Shown here: one piece after another, positions 26,075 to 36,572 of the stretch
Layout: each line of letters starts with the position of its first letter
Position numbering within the stretch: position 1 is the stretch's first letter
The notes under the pieces: model-generated
Seen by the model: the letters and a program-made list of their open reading frames with translations, nothing else
Databases searched by the model: none
Told to the model about the DNA's origin: nothing
Program-made: the position numbers and the translations under genes
Source of the DNA: Methylococcaceae bacterium
GTDB lineage: Bacteria; Pseudomonadota; Gammaproteobacteria; Methylococcales; Methylomonadaceae
Assembly: GCA_016715325.1 (NCBI GenBank)
Contig: JADKAL010000004.1
Span: 1 to 64,000 of the forward strand
Length of the DNA: 64,000 nucleotides
Direction: 5' to 3'

Positions 26075-29000
26075 TGGGCAAGTTCCTTGGCTAAGCCAAA
26101 GCGTTTAAAGAGAATGGGCAGTAGAAATAAGGTTAAGAAAGTGGAAGACACCAAACCGCCGATGACCACAATCGCTAAAGGCCGCTGAATTTCGGAACCC
26201 GGACCGGTGGCGAATAACAGCGGAATCAAGCCGAACGCGGCAATCGTCGCAGTCATCATGACCGGTCGTAATCGCCGCGTTGAACCCAATACGACAACTT
26301 TCGCCATCTCCATACCCGTCACAAGTAATTGGTTGAAATAACTCACCATTACAACACCGTTCAGGACGGCGATACCCAATAAGGCGATAAAGCCCACTGA
26401 AGCCGGGACTGACAAGTATTCGCCCGAAATCCATAATGCAAAAACACCGCCGATCATTGCTAGGGGAATATTGGACAACACCAATATGGCTTGCCGAACC
26501 GATCCGAAAGTGGAAAACAACAATAGGAAAATCAAGCCGAGCGAAACGGGAATAACCAATGACAACGTTGCCGCCGCCCGTTGCTGGTTTTCAAACTGAC
26601 CGCCGAATGCCACGGTATAGCCGATCGGTAATTTGACTTTTTCGGCGACAGCTGTTTTTGCTTCATCCACGAAACCGACCAAATCCCGTCCCTCGACATT
26701 GCTGCGAATGACAGTAAAACGCTGCCCGTGTTCGCGCCCGATGGATACGACGCCTTCGACTTTTTTCAACTGTGCAATGGCGGTAATCGGCACGTGGGCG
26801 CCGTTGGGCAGGGTAATTTGCAGATTATCGAAATTAGCTATTGTGCTGTTGCCGCGTACGATCAACGGCGTACGTTTGATGCCTTCCTGCACTATGCCGA
26901 GATTCAAGCCTTCGATTTGCGCACGCAGCAGGTTTTCTACCGTATCGCCGTCTAGCCCGAAACGACCGGCTGCAGACCGGTCTATCGTGACTTGTAGAAA
27001 TTGCATGCCGCTGTTTTGTTTGACAAAGACATCGCTGGAGCCGGGTATTTTTTTTAATATTTCCACAATTTCATTGGCCTTTTCCTCCAGCACCGCTAAA
27101 TCGGAACCGAATAATTTAACCGCCAAATCGCCCCGTGTGCCGGTCAGCATTTCGGAAACCCGCATTTCGATGGGTTGTGTAAAGCCGAAGCTTATGCCCG
27201 GAAATTGCTCCATAACGCCGCGAATTTTTTCTATGAGCGCTTCTTTAGAGGTAACTTGCCATTCGGCTTTGGGTTTCAGCACTAAAAACGTGTCGGTTTC
27301 ATTGAGCCCCATCGGATCGAGACCTAACTCGTCCGAACCGACGCGCGCGACAACCGTGGTCACTTCAGGCACATGCTTTAATAACATTTTTTGCACCTGA
27401 ATATCCAATGCAACCGATTGTTCGAGTGTAATCGACGGCAGTTTTTCCACTTGTACGATGATGTCGCCTTCGTCCATTGTCGGCATGAAGGTGCTGCCGA
27501 TGCGTGTAAATACGAATGCTGTGATAATCAGTAAACTTCCGGCAATGATGAAAATCTTTTTACTGTTATCTAGACACCAAAGCAATGCCGGCCGGTAAAG
27601 TCCTTGCAACTTCCTCGGCAACCAAGGTTCTTCGTGCGTAACATGCTTTAACAAATAGGATGCCAATACCGGTATCACACTCAGCGATAAAATCAACGAG
27701 CCGCCCAAGGCAAACACAATCGTTAATGCCACCGGGGTGAATAATTTGCCTTCCAAGCCTTGTAAGGTCAGTAAAGGCAAAAATACAATGATAATAATCA
27801 GAATACCGGAAGTGACCGGTACGGCGACTTCCTTTGTGGCTCGATAAATCACGTGTAAGCGCGGCAAGCGCTCCGCTGTTTCCTTGTGCGCCATGTGCGT
27901 AATGATATTTTCCACAACCACGACTGCGGCATCGACCAACATACCGATAGCTATGGCCAAACCGCCCAGACTCATCAAATTAGCCGACATGCCGGTTAAT
28001 TTCATGAGAATAAAAGTAACCATTGCCGCCATCGGCAAGGCTAAGGCCACCGTCAATGCCGCCCGTAAATCCCCTAAGAAGAGGATCAGCAGAATAACGA
28101 CCAGCACAATGGCTTCCATAAGTGCATGGAAGACCGTATCGACCGCCTTATCCACTAAATTGCCGCGGTTATAAAAAACCTTGATTTTTACTCCTTCAGG
28201 AAAACCGGGCGTGATTTCGGCGAGTTTTTGTTCTATACCGACAATCGTCTGCCGAGCATTAGCGCCGCGCAGACTGAGCACCAAACCGGTGACCGCTTCG
28301 CCTTGGCCGTCTTTACTGACCGCGCCGTATCGCGTTAGTGCGCCGACCGATACATCGGCAACATCGCCGACCGTTATCGACATGCCTTGATCGCTTTTGA
28401 TAACAATGGCTTTCACATCCTCCAAAGTCTTAATGCGTCCCTCCGCACGGACGATTAAGGCCTCCTCGCCTTCTGTCATCCGCCCTGCCCCATCGTTCCG
28501 GTTATTTTTTTCCAAGGCGGAAATTAATTGATCGATGCCGATTCCCCGTGCGGCTAAACGCGCGTTATCGGGCATCACCACAAAACTTCTGACCGTTCCG
28601 CCCAATGAGTTCACATCGGCAACACCGGGAACAGTGCGGAGTGCCGGACGTATAACCCAGTCGAGCAAATCGCGTTTTTCCATGAGGCTTAAGCCTTCGC
28701 CTTCGATGGAAAACATGAACATTTCCCCTAGCGGCGTTGTCATGGGGGCAATACCGCCTGACACACCCGCCGGTAAATCACCCCATAGGGTATTCAGACG
28801 CTCGGCTATCTGCTGACGCGCCCAATAAATATCAGTGCCTTCTTCAAAATCGACCGTTATATCGGTTAACGCATATTTGGCAATGGAACGCAGCATCGTT
28901 TGGTGTGCGATCCCCAACAGATCGACTTCGATAGGCGCGGTAATCCGGGCTTCGACTTCTTCCGGGGTCATGCCGGGCGCTTTAACGATAATTTTGACCT

Positions 29001-29134
29001 GCGTCGGCGAAACCTCCGGAAAGGCATCGATCGGTATGTTTTTAAAGGCGTAATAAGCCCCCGCCTGCCAAAAGAAATACAGCAAGGAGAGTAAGAATCC
29101 GCTGACTGAGCGCAAAACGTATCAAACCGCCCAT
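26071..29134 (-). CDS. Heavy-metal efflux RND permease, CusA/CzcA type (apparent frameshift near the N-terminus)
   Basis: This is a proton-driven inner-membrane RND pump for metal cations, about 1,020 aa. It has the early motif IPIDAFPEVSPTQVKI, the transmembrane segment GLAIAIGMLVDAAVVVVEN and the usual two large periplasmic loops. The correct start is the ATG at 29134, which overlaps the upstream adaptor stop (TAATG) and gives MGGLIRFALSQR. That frame is separated from the rest by one extra base in a run of five C at 29058-29062 (plus strand). The uninterrupted frame otherwise begins at 29115 with an atypical N-terminus. I think a sequence error is likelier than gene loss. Metal specificity cannot be decided from what I can see. 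Confidence 0.85.
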
Positions 29135-30243
29135 TATTCACCGCTCCCTAAACCTAACCAATTCGCTTTTAAAACGGCAGCATTATTGATCGCGACGTCT
29201 TCATTACCGGAAAAAGCGCCGGTAATGACAGATCCGTCCGGTTGTTTACCCAATACAGTCACTTCTTTAACGATGAAACCCGCTTTATCCTTAACAAAGA
29301 CATAATACTTTCCTTTTTGACTTGCAATCGCGGCATCAGGAAGCTTATAAGTTTCGGTCGCAGTCGTTTGTAAATGCTGAACGGTCACTTTTTGCCCGAC
29401 TTTTAATGCTTCATGATTCGTCTTAACAACAGCCCTTGCCAGAACGGTTTGGTTCTCCGGGTTTATGCTTTGTCCGAGCATCTTAATTTCAGCCTCGACC
29501 AAGGTATTTTCAACCAATACGCGGTCATTGATAGTAATATCGGTCAAATGCTCCTGAGGTATATTTATTTCAAGCCACAATTCATCGAGGTTGGCTATCC
29601 GATACAGCGGCGACATGTTATCGACCCGAGTACCCGAAACGGCCATTCGCTCCAGTACGTTTCCTGTTATAGGCGATCTAACGCTCAGCTGACTGGTAAG
29701 CTTGCCAGTGTTATCGAGCTGTTTAACATCATTTGTAGTCATTCCGGCGATTTGAAGCAATTGCTTAGCTTCATTCGCTTCAATCTTCGCTGCGTTAAAA
29801 TTGCTATAGGTTTCTTGTTCGCTTCGACCTGAGACAACACCTTCTTTACGTAATTTTTTATCCCGCTCGTACGTTGCCGAGGCTAGCTTTAAAGCGCCGA
29901 CCGCTTTCAGGTAATTGCCTTGCAAAGTCAACAACTCAGGACTGTTAATAAGCCCCAATACCTCGCCTTTCGCTACTTTATCTCCAACGGAGACATTCAT
30001 TTTGGCAACCAGCCCTGCCTGGGACGTGCTGACGATAAACTCATGGGCCGGCGGAACAACAACTTTAGCAGGCGCTGTAAATACCGGGATATGGCTAGCG
30101 AGTTCTAATTTACCGATTTTTATACCCAGGTTATCGATATGTTGCCGCGATAACTGGATGAGATTGTCCTCTGCCCAGGAGTTATGATTAATAGTTGTTA
30201 AACCCGCTGCCGCAAGAATCAGCAAAATTTGAATTTTTTTCAT
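29134..30243 (-). CDS. Heavy-metal efflux periplasmic adaptor, CusB/CzcB type
   Basis: A 369-aa membrane fusion protein with a signal peptide, a lipoyl-type segment (VSVGDKVAKGEVLGLI), a coiled-coil hairpin and beta-barrel domains. It connects the RND pump to its outer-membrane channel. Its start overlaps the stop of the upstream TolC-like gene (ATGA) and its stop overlaps the pump start (TAATG), showing a compact CBA operon. It lacks the N-terminal His-rich or Met-rich metal-binding tail of some CusB/CzcB proteins, so the metal is undetermined. Confidence 0.85.
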   Translation of the reverse strand: MKKIQILLILAAAGLTTINHNSWAEDNLIQLSRQHIDNLGIKIGKLELASHIPVFTAPAKVVVPPAHEFIVSTSQAGLVAKMNVSVGDKVAKGEVLGLINSPELLTLQGNYLKAVGALKLASATYERDKKLRKEGVVSGRSEQETYSNFNAAKIEANEAKQLLQIAGMTTNDVKQLDNTGKLTSQLSVRSPITGNVLERMAVSGTRVDNMSPLYRIANLDELWLEINIPQEHLTDITINDRVLVENTLVEAEIKMLGQSINPENQTVLARAVVKTNHEALKVGQKVTVQHLQTTATETYKLPDAAIASQKGKYYVFVKDKAGFIVKEVTVLGKQPDGSVITGAFSGNEDVAINNAAVLKANWLGLGSGE

Positions 30244-31508
30244 GGTAAGACACCTACGGCTTGGTTATAAAGCGCAATATCGCGTTCCAACATGATCGCT
30301 CGTTCTTTCGCGCTTAAAATCGCTTGTTGTGTTCTGGATTGCGTCTTCAATAAATCCATTAAATTTATTTCACCGACCGAAAAGCTCAACTCCATCATGC
30401 GCAGATGTTCTTCGGCAACGCGTTTTAATTCGTTTGCGATTTCCAGTTCCGCTTCATTCACCTCAAGATTGTGCTCGGCTTCATGGTGGGCGAGTTCCAA
30501 ATCGCGGAATTGTTGCTCCCGGTCCGCCATTAAGCGGTTGAGTTCGACATTCAATGCCGCGACTTGCGGTTGAAGATGCGTTTCCCCGCCGAAAGGAATA
30601 TCGACGCCGATATTAAAACTTTCGGTCTGATTGCTTCGCGGATCGTTATTTTGCGACCGGTCGCTGTTTATCCCGACGGTTAAATTGGTTTGCCCCGAAC
30701 CGACGAGTTTTAAGGCATTGATTTCGGCTTGTTTTCGTTCGATTTCACCGTTGATAGCGGCGAAAATGGGATGATTCAATTCAATTTTTTTTAAGTCGAC
30801 CAGCTTTTCCTGGTAGCTCGCCGGCACTTTGGTCAGTTGGGTAATGCTCGAATAACGTTTGCGAGCATGCATCAACTCGGCTTCCGCTTGAGTGAGCGTC
30901 GAGAGCTTTTGCAATAATTCGGTTTGCGCCAGCAAAACATCGGCTCTCGGCAAGTCGCCGAGTTCGACGCGTCTTTCAACTTTTGCCAGTAATTGCTCGA
31001 ATAAATCGACCTCCGCATGCGCTTGGTCGTAACGGATTCTTTGCAATTCCATATCCCATAACGAACTTCTGACCAAACCGGCAATTCGAAGCTTGGTTGC
31101 TGCCGATTGCATCTGCGCGCTGGTTTCAGCTTTTATTCCCTTTTCTTTTTCAGCATCGCGCTGACCTAAATTCCATAAAGGAACTTGCACCGTGGCGTCG
31201 CCATAATGCACCGTTCCGCTGGTCATATTTTGATAACGAAGTCCAGCTTGTGCAGCCCCCGCCGTCCAGCTTTCACCGCGTTGTTTAATGGCTGCCGCTT
31301 CGTTTTCCAACGAATTCAGCCAAGTCATATCGGGAAATTTTTCCATCGTTAGATCGATAACCTTAGATAAAGTTAAAGCGTTATCGATTTCGATCGGATC
31401 GTTATGGGAAACAGTCGGTTTCGGTTCAGCCGTCGCTACGGCTGAACTCAGTAAAAACAGCGTCAGCATCCCGGCACACAGGTTTAAGACGAACATAAGC
31501 AAGCTCAA
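30240..31508 (-). CDS. Heavy-metal efflux outer-membrane channel, CusC/CzcC type (TolC family)
   Basis: The 422-aa product has a signal peptide (residues 1 to about 27, ending ATAEP) and long amphipathic coiled-coil helices in two halves, as in TolC-family channels. It forms the outer-membrane part of the efflux complex. It is the first gene of the CBA set, after the small exported protein at 31573-31971, and overlaps the adaptor gene by four bases. Confidence 0.82.
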   Translation of the reverse strand: MSLLMFVLNLCAGMLTLFLLSSAVATAEPKPTVSHNDPIEIDNALTLSKVIDLTMEKFPDMTWLNSLENEAAAIKQRGESWTAGAAQAGLRYQNMTSGTVHYGDATVQVPLWNLGQRDAEKEKGIKAETSAQMQSAATKLRIAGLVRSSLWDMELQRIRYDQAHAEVDLFEQLLAKVERRVELGDLPRADVLLAQTELLQKLSTLTQAEAELMHARKRYSSITQLTKVPASYQEKLVDLKKIELNHPIFAAINGEIERKQAEINALKLVGSGQTNLTVGINSDRSQNNDPRSNQTESFNIGVDIPFGGETHLQPQVAALNVELNRLMADREQQFRDLELAHHEAEHNLEVNEAELEIANELKRVAEEHLRMMELSFSVGEINLMDLLKTQSRTQQAILSAKERAIMLERDIALYNQAVGVLP

Positions 31509-31572
31509 TGCGGATTACCGCTTATTTATTTGATAAAAATGAAAGCCCAATCAGGGCAGAATAAAGCGTAGC

Positions 31573-31971
31573 TTATCGAGCGGGAGGTGCGCGAGCGGAT
31601 TGTGGTGAATAACTGCGTTGAAAGCCGAACGATTGTGAGTGAGGGGAAAAATTACTTTCGGTGAAGGATAACGTATTAAGCTTTAATTGACTGACCGGCA
31701 ATGATGCAAATTCGACCTTATCGCTTTTTGCAAAGCCGTCTTGCGGCGTTTTAATACCGGCGTCAACGACAACTAACAAGCCTTCGGCATGGTTATCATA
31801 ATTGACATTCTGGCTAACAGCGGCATCATGGTTGGAATAGTAAGCTTCAAGACCGGGAATATGCAAACCACGAGTAACGTTTTTATCGCCCGAATGCGCA
31901 TGGACCAACGGTGCAAAAAGTTGCAACATTGCCAAAACGACCACGAGTGAATTTCGAAAAACGATTACCAT
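31573..31971 (-). CDS. Small exported protein upstream of the metal efflux operon
   Basis: A 132-aa protein with an N-terminal signal peptide (cleavage near LVHAHS) and a C-terminus ending SARAPPAR. This tail and the position just before czcCBA-type genes resemble small CzcI/DUF2946-like periplasmic proteins linked to metal resistance. The match is by context and short tail only. It contains several histidines (HSGDK, NHDAA, DNHAEG, SPHSQS) that could bind metal. It is probably the first gene of the operon. Confidence 0.55.
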   Translation of the reverse strand: MVIVFRNSLVVVLAMLQLFAPLVHAHSGDKNVTRGLHIPGLEAYYSNHDAAVSQNVNYDNHAEGLLVVVDAGIKTPQDGFAKSDKVEFASLPVSQLKLNTLSFTESNFSPHSQSFGFQRSYSPQSARAPPAR

Positions 31972-32141
31972 CTTTAAATGTTATGCTATGTAACAACAAA
32001 TAACAACTTGAAACTTTTAATATTACCCCCCATCTTTATAACGATGCCGTTAAGTTAAGAAATTAATTTCTAGTTAATTTTTAAAAATTCTTAATTTAAC
32101 GGCATTACACAAATGCTTTCCGTTTTTTATTAGAGGACATT

Positions 32142-33104
32142 ATGAAAATCAAATCCGGTATTATTTTTGGCGTGTTACTTTCCCTGTTTTTGGTATTTGC
32201 AGGCTTAAATAATGCCGAAGCCAGACGCTTTGGCGGCGGCGGTAACTTCGGCGGCAGGTCTTCTTATAGCGCGCCTTATCAACGCTCTGCACAACCCGCC
32301 CGTTCGACTAATCAGCAACAGCAAGCAGACCGTCAGTCTCCTGCGGCTAACCCTGCCTTTTCAAAACGTAGCGGACTTATGGGCATGCTAGGCGGCTTGG
32401 CCTTGGGCGGTCTTTTAGGCTCGATGTTCATGGGCGGCGGTTTTCACGGCATTAACTTCATGGACATTTTAGTATTTGGCGGAATCGCTTTTCTTCTCTT
32501 TAAATTTTTGGCGGCGCGTAACGCCTCGGCACAACGTCCATCGTTCGGACGTCCTAACGGCAGTACTTATCAAGACACTTCATACAATTATCAAGCGCAG
32601 GATCAAGCCCCGCAAAATAATTCAGCCGGATTCAATACCGATATTTTGTTTGATAAGGATAAGAAAGAACCTAACTTTTCAAATCAAAGCGTTGAACAAG
32701 ATGCCGATTTCAATTCCGCATTGGTCGTTCCCAAAGGTTTCGACGAAAAAAGCTTTTTGAACGGCGCCAAAATCGCCTACAAAGCCTTGCAAAAAGCCTG
32801 GGACGAACGCGACTTAGCTGAAATCAGAGGCTTAACAACCGATAAAGTATTTGCGGAAATCCAAGACCAAATTAATGCATCTACCGAAGAAAACCGTACC
32901 GATGTCCTAAAAGTGGAAGCGGAATTGTTGGAAGTTAGGGAAATCGGCAATGAAATTGAAGCCGTGGTTTTATTCGATGCAATCATGCGCGAAGAAAGCG
33001 ATGCACAAGCCGGACAGGTACGGGAAGTCTGGACTTTTGTTAAGCCAAGTAACCCTTCTCAGACCAAGTGGTTGTTGGATGGGATTCAGCAGTTGGCGGA
33101 TTAA
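32142..33104 (+). CDS. Tim44-like domain protein with Gly-rich exported N-terminus
   Basis: The 320-aa protein has a signal peptide (cleavage near NNAEA), then a glycine/serine-rich and glutamine-rich linker, two hydrophobic segments (about 85-105 and 110-125), and a C-terminal Tim44-like domain (about 200-318). It resembles bacterial Tim44-domain transporters of unknown role. A transcription terminator follows at 33132-33158. It is divergent from the metal-efflux operon, with about 170 bp of AT-rich promoter space between them. Confidence 0.8.
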   Translation: MKIKSGIIFGVLLSLFLVFAGLNNAEARRFGGGGNFGGRSSYSAPYQRSAQPARSTNQQQQADRQSPAANPAFSKRSGLMGMLGGLALGGLLGSMFMGGGFHGINFMDILVFGGIAFLLFKFLAARNASAQRPSFGRPNGSTYQDTSYNYQAQDQAPQNNSAGFNTDILFDKDKKEPNFSNQSVEQDADFNSALVVPKGFDEKSFLNGAKIAYKALQKAWDERDLAEIRGLTTDKVFAEIQDQINASTEENRTDVLKVEAELLEVREIGNEIEAVVLFDAIMREESDAQAGQVREVWTFVKPSNPSQTKWLLDGIQQLAD

Positions 33105-33131
33105 CGGTTACGCTTTCATTGCGCTAAATTG

Positions 33132-33158
33132 AAAAACGGGGCATTTTGCCCTGTTTTT
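33132..33158 (+). terminator. Rho-independent terminator after the Tim44-like gene
   Basis: A hairpin with a GGGGCA/TGCCC core and TTTT loop is flanked by A5 upstream and T5 downstream. It lies 28 bp after the stop codon. Confidence 0.8.
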
Positions 33159-33278
33159 CTTTTATAAAATTAATCCACGCAAATCTCCAATTAATTTTAA
33201 TAAAAATTTTTATACGCTCAAAATAACCTTTAGACATTTTAATGTCGAATTATCAGTTTAAGGAAACAGACAATAGAA

Positions 33279-34018
33279 ATGGCACGTAATCCAGGTTCAG
33301 GAATTTGCGTACACTGTTTAAAGATTGTTCACAGACGAAGAAACTGGGATCATGTTTTTCCGCAGGCTTGGTATCCAGATACAACACCGAAAAACATCGA
33401 AAAATGGAAAATACCAACCTGTAAACCCTGCAATGATGAATATGGTCGTATAGAAAAAGAATTAGGAATAATCTTATCTGCATGTATTGACCCTCAATCA
33501 AGCAGTGCCTCAGGAATCTGGACAAAAACACTACGAGCCATGAATCACTTTCATGGTAAAACAAATAAAGATAAGCGTGCCCGCGTGCTAAAAAACGAGA
33601 TGTTCTGTTAAACCAGATACTGGTTGGTAACCAAATACCGGATCATGGTATCTACCCCGGATTAGGAGAACGTTGGAACAGACCGCGAGTTAAACAAACT
33701 GCTTTATTAGTTCCCGCCGCCCATCTACAGAAATTAGTTGAGAAACTTATAAAAGGAATTTCCTTTGTTGAAGATGGCAAACTGATCAATGCGGATTATA
33801 AAATAGAGCATCACGTTTTATCTCCAGATGGAGCAAAAGAAATAGAAGAGGCGTTATGTCAGTTCGGTGAATTCCATTCAAAAGGTCCTGGCATTGAAAT
33901 AAACCGCGCAGTAACTCCTGAAGACGGAGTTTCATCACTCTATAAAATTAGAATTTGGGGCGAAATAATTTTGTACGCTTCTGTATTAAAGAATTCTACT
34001 CTCGAATCAGAACTTTAA
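33279..34018 (+). CDS. HNH-like nuclease gene with apparent -1 frameshift
   Basis: The first frame (33279-33611, 110 aa) has a zinc-knuckle HNH pattern: CVHC, then WDHVFPQAW, then CKPCNDEYG. It ends at a TAA. The -1 frame from 33596 stays open for 140 codons to 34018 and has protein-like composition (PDHGIYPGLGERW, YKIRIWGEIILYASV). The frames meet at A-AAA-AAC (33590-33596), which is placed exactly as a canonical -1 slippery heptamer for the first frame. Either programmed frameshifting or one missing A in the A-run would fuse them into a 246-aa protein. Similar homopolymer errors elsewhere make the second option likelier. The C-terminal domain is not recognised. AAGGAAA lies upstream of the start. 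Confidence 0.6.
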
Positions 34019-34046
34019 TATTCCCTTCAAAAAAAGAGATGATCTT

Positions 34047-34430
34047 ATGATAAGTGCAATCTACGCCGGAATACTGGCATTATTAATTGTTTGGCTATCG
34101 CTCAACGTCATCAAATTACGTCGAGCTAATAAAGTCAAATTGGGCGACGGCGGCGTTCCCGAACTTCAGAATGCCATTCGGGCGCAAGGCAACGCTGCCG
34201 AATACATTCCAATATCGCTCATCTTACTTGTTTTGCTAGAACTCAGTGGTACCTATCTCTGGATGGTGAATCTCGCCGGTGTTGCGTTAATTATCGGTCG
34301 TATTATCCATGCCAAAGGCTTGTTAACTGAAAATCTTCGCTACCGTGTTTTGGGAATGCAATTGACGATTTTTACGATTGTTGGCTTGGCTACAGTTAAT
34401 ATCTTTTACAACGCTTACAAATTACTTTAA
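34047..34430 (+). CDS. MAPEG family membrane protein
   Basis: A 127-aa protein with four predicted membrane helices and the MAPEG signature region (QNAIRAQGNAAEYIPISL, about residues 46-63). Members act as membrane-associated glutathione S-transferases or peroxidases. The bacterial substrate is unknown. The gene starts 28 bp after the HNH-like gene and may share its transcript. A weak hairpin follows at 34471-34494. Confidence 0.85.
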   Translation: MISAIYAGILALLIVWLSLNVIKLRRANKVKLGDGGVPELQNAIRAQGNAAEYIPISLILLVLLELSGTYLWMVNLAGVALIIGRIIHAKGLLTENLRYRVLGMQLTIFTIVGLATVNIFYNAYKLL

Positions 34431-34470
34431 GGAACTTCTGATTAAGTCCTTATACAAGCTTAGGACGAAC

Positions 34471-34494
34471 GGAATCAACTTGTTCAGTGATTCC
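34471..34494 (+). terminator. Weak hairpin after the MAPEG gene
   Basis: GGAATCA and TGATTCC form a 7-bp stem around a 10-base loop, followed by TTAATT. It lies between the convergent MAPEG and hldE genes and could end transcription. It lacks a proper T-run, so the call is weak. Confidence 0.3.
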
Positions 34495-34513
34495 TTAATT
34501 AATCCGATAACTT

Positions 34514-35941
34514 TTATTCACGGTTTGCTTGCGATTTTTTAATGATATTTGTAGTCGATTGCCCTTCGACGAAAGAAAGTATTTTCACTTCCCCGCCCGC
34601 TTTAATTACACAATCGCCCCCTGCGACTTGCTCCGGCCTATAATCGCCGCCTTTCACAATAACATCGGGTAATAATTCGCAATATAAACGTTCCGGCGTA
34701 TCTTCCGAGAACGGCACTACCCAGTCCACGCAGGTTAATGCAGCCAGCACCGCCATCCGTTCCTGTAATCCGTTGATGGGACGGGTTTCCCCCTTGAGTT
34801 TTTTGACCGATTCGTCGGCATTCACCGCAACACATAAGCGGTCGCCTAAAGCTTTGGCTTGCTCAAGATAGGTAACATGACCGACATGAAGTAAATCGAA
34901 ACAACCGTTGGTCATGATAACTTTCTCGCCGTTGGCTTTTGCGCGGGCAAATAGCGGCTTTAATTCAGGCTCTGAAACGATACCGTACTGGGAGTCTTTA
35001 TCGCCGTGCATGGCGCGGGTTAATTCCTCAGTAGAGACGGTCGACGTGCCTAATTTACCCACAACAATGCCGCCTGCCAAATTGCCTAAATACATGGCGT
35101 CGCGCCAATCCATTCCGATTCCGGTGCATGCCGCTAATACGGCGATCACGGTATCGCCTGCGCCGGTCACATCGAATACATCTTTTGCTTGTGCGGAAAT
35201 GGAATAGTCATGATCCGCCTGAATTAGCGTCATACCGGCTTCGCCGCGAGTCACCAGCAGATTGGGAATTTGTAAACTCGCGATGAGTTCGCGCCCTTTT
35301 GCAATTAGCTCGTCTTCCGTTTTGCAAACGCCCATCACGGCTTGAAACTCGGACAGGTTAGGCGTAATCAAGTCGGCATTTGTGTACGGTTTGTAATCCA
35401 GTCCTTTAGGATCGACCAGTATTTTGATTCCGTGTTTTTTAGCAGTGCAGATGTGGGTGCTAACGTCTTTTAACGTTCCTTTGCCGTAGTCGGAAAAAAC
35501 GACGACGTTATGATGCTTAAGTTGAGTGGAAAAGCGCGATGAAAGCGCTACGTTATCGAACGGTAACGGCGTGTCCTCGAAATCGACACGGATCAACTGC
35601 TGATGTTGCGCCATAATGCGCAGTTTGCAAATACTTCGTGTTGTTTTTTCGACCACCAGCTCGCAGACGACTCCCGCTTTTTCCAGCAGTTGCCTAACGA
35701 TGCGGCCTTCTTCATCGTCGCCGACGACGCCCAATAAGGTCACCTGACCGCCGAGTTTAGCGATATTCAGTGCAACATTGCCCGCACCGCCGACGCGGTC
35801 TTCGATCTCTTTGATCTGCACCACCGGCACAGGCGCTTCGGGTGAAATCCGCGCCGCCTTGCCGGACCAATAGCGGTCGAGCATAACATCGCCGACGACA
35901 AGGACGCGTGCGGTAGAAAAATCAGGTGATATCGCTAACAT
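34514..35941 (-). CDS. hldE: Bifunctional heptose-7-phosphate kinase / heptose-1-phosphate adenylyltransferase
   Basis: HldE makes ADP-heptose for the LPS inner core. The N-terminal ribokinase-like half phosphorylates D-glycero-manno-heptose 7-phosphate (VVGDVMLDRYW near the start; DVTGAGDTV with the catalytic Asp near residue 260). The C-terminal half is a nucleotidyltransferase (TNGCFDLLHVGHV, with the HxGH motif). With the ATG at 35941 the length is 475 aa, normal for the family. That start has GGGAGG just upstream and lies inside the last codons of gmhA. An upstream start at 35971 is possible but has no better support. Confidence 0.95.
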   Translation of the reverse strand: MLAISPDFSTARVLVVGDVMLDRYWSGKAARISPEAPVPVVQIKEIEDRVGGAGNVALNIAKLGGQVTLLGVVGDDEEGRIVRQLLEKAGVVCELVVEKTTRSICKLRIMAQHQQLIRVDFEDTPLPFDNVALSSRFSTQLKHHNVVVFSDYGKGTLKDVSTHICTAKKHGIKILVDPKGLDYKPYTNADLITPNLSEFQAVMGVCKTEDELIAKGRELIASLQIPNLLVTRGEAGMTLIQADHDYSISAQAKDVFDVTGAGDTVIAVLAACTGIGMDWRDAMYLGNLAGGIVVGKLGTSTVSTEELTRAMHGDKDSQYGIVSEPELKPLFARAKANGEKVIMTNGCFDLLHVGHVTYLEQAKALGDRLCVAVNADESVKKLKGETRPINGLQERMAVLAALTCVDWVVPFSEDTPERLYCELLPDVIVKGGDYRPEQVAGGDCVIKAGGEVKILSFVEGQSTTNIIKKSQANRE

Positions 35942-36539
35942 TATCCGCCTCCCCATTAAAGGTGTCTTCAACTAGCGAACACCACCAATGTCCGATTACG
36001 ATATGCGCCTCTTGTATACGTGCGGTAACCGTTGAAGGCACTTTGATCGTTAACGACGCTAAACGGCTGATTTCGCTATTCGCCGATCCTGTCATGCCGA
36101 TGACCTTCAAGCCTTTATTCGTTGCAGTTTTCACGGCTTCGACAACACTGGGACTATTTCCGGATGTCGAAATAGCAATCAAGCAGTCTTTCGAATTTCC
36201 CAATGCTTCAACCTGCCGCGAAAAAACCCAGTTGTAGCCGATGTCGTTTGCCGATGCGGTTAAGATTGACGTATCTGTGGTTAATGCAATGGCTGCGAGT
36301 GCTTTACGTTTTTGCGCCGGTTGTTCTTTTTGCAATTTTTGTTCGTAACAGACGACGAATTCTGCAGCGATGTGCTGGCAATCCGCCGCACTGCCGCCGT
36401 TTCCGCACAGAAGTATTTTTCCGCCTTGCCTTATGGTTTCTATCAATAATGCCCCGGCTACCTCAATATCGGCATTGATGGTTGCAACCTGTTCTAATAC
36501 CGCCTGATGTTGGGCCAGTACCGACAAAAATGACTTCAC
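35922..36539 (-). CDS. gmhA: Sedoheptulose 7-phosphate isomerase
   Basis: A 205-aa SIS-domain isomerase that makes D-glycero-D-manno-heptose 7-phosphate, the first step of LPS heptose synthesis. Typical segments are LCGNGGSAADCQHIAAEF, TTDTSILTASAND and ISTSGNSPSV. The C-terminal region contains the catalytic His region (AHIVIGHWWC). It overlaps hldE by 20 bp, so two successive enzymes of the pathway are translationally coupled. A short or alternative DiaA function is possible, since DiaA is a close paralogue, but the hldE context favours GmhA. Confidence 0.88.
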   Translation of the reverse strand: MKSFLSVLAQHQAVLEQVATINADIEVAGALLIETIRQGGKILLCGNGGSAADCQHIAAEFVVCYEQKLQKEQPAQKRKALAAIALTTDTSILTASANDIGYNWVFSRQVEALGNSKDCLIAISTSGNSPSVVEAVKTATNKGLKVIGMTGSANSEISRLASLTIKVPSTVTARIQEAHIVIGHWWCSLVEDTFNGEADNVSDIT

Positions 36540-36572
36540 GTTGGATTCCTGAATTTCTTGAAGAAAGATTAT

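Noticed and set aside
33611..34018. Independent gene downstream of the HNH-like frame
   Set aside because: No start codon or ribosome-binding site; it fits better as the frameshifted continuation.
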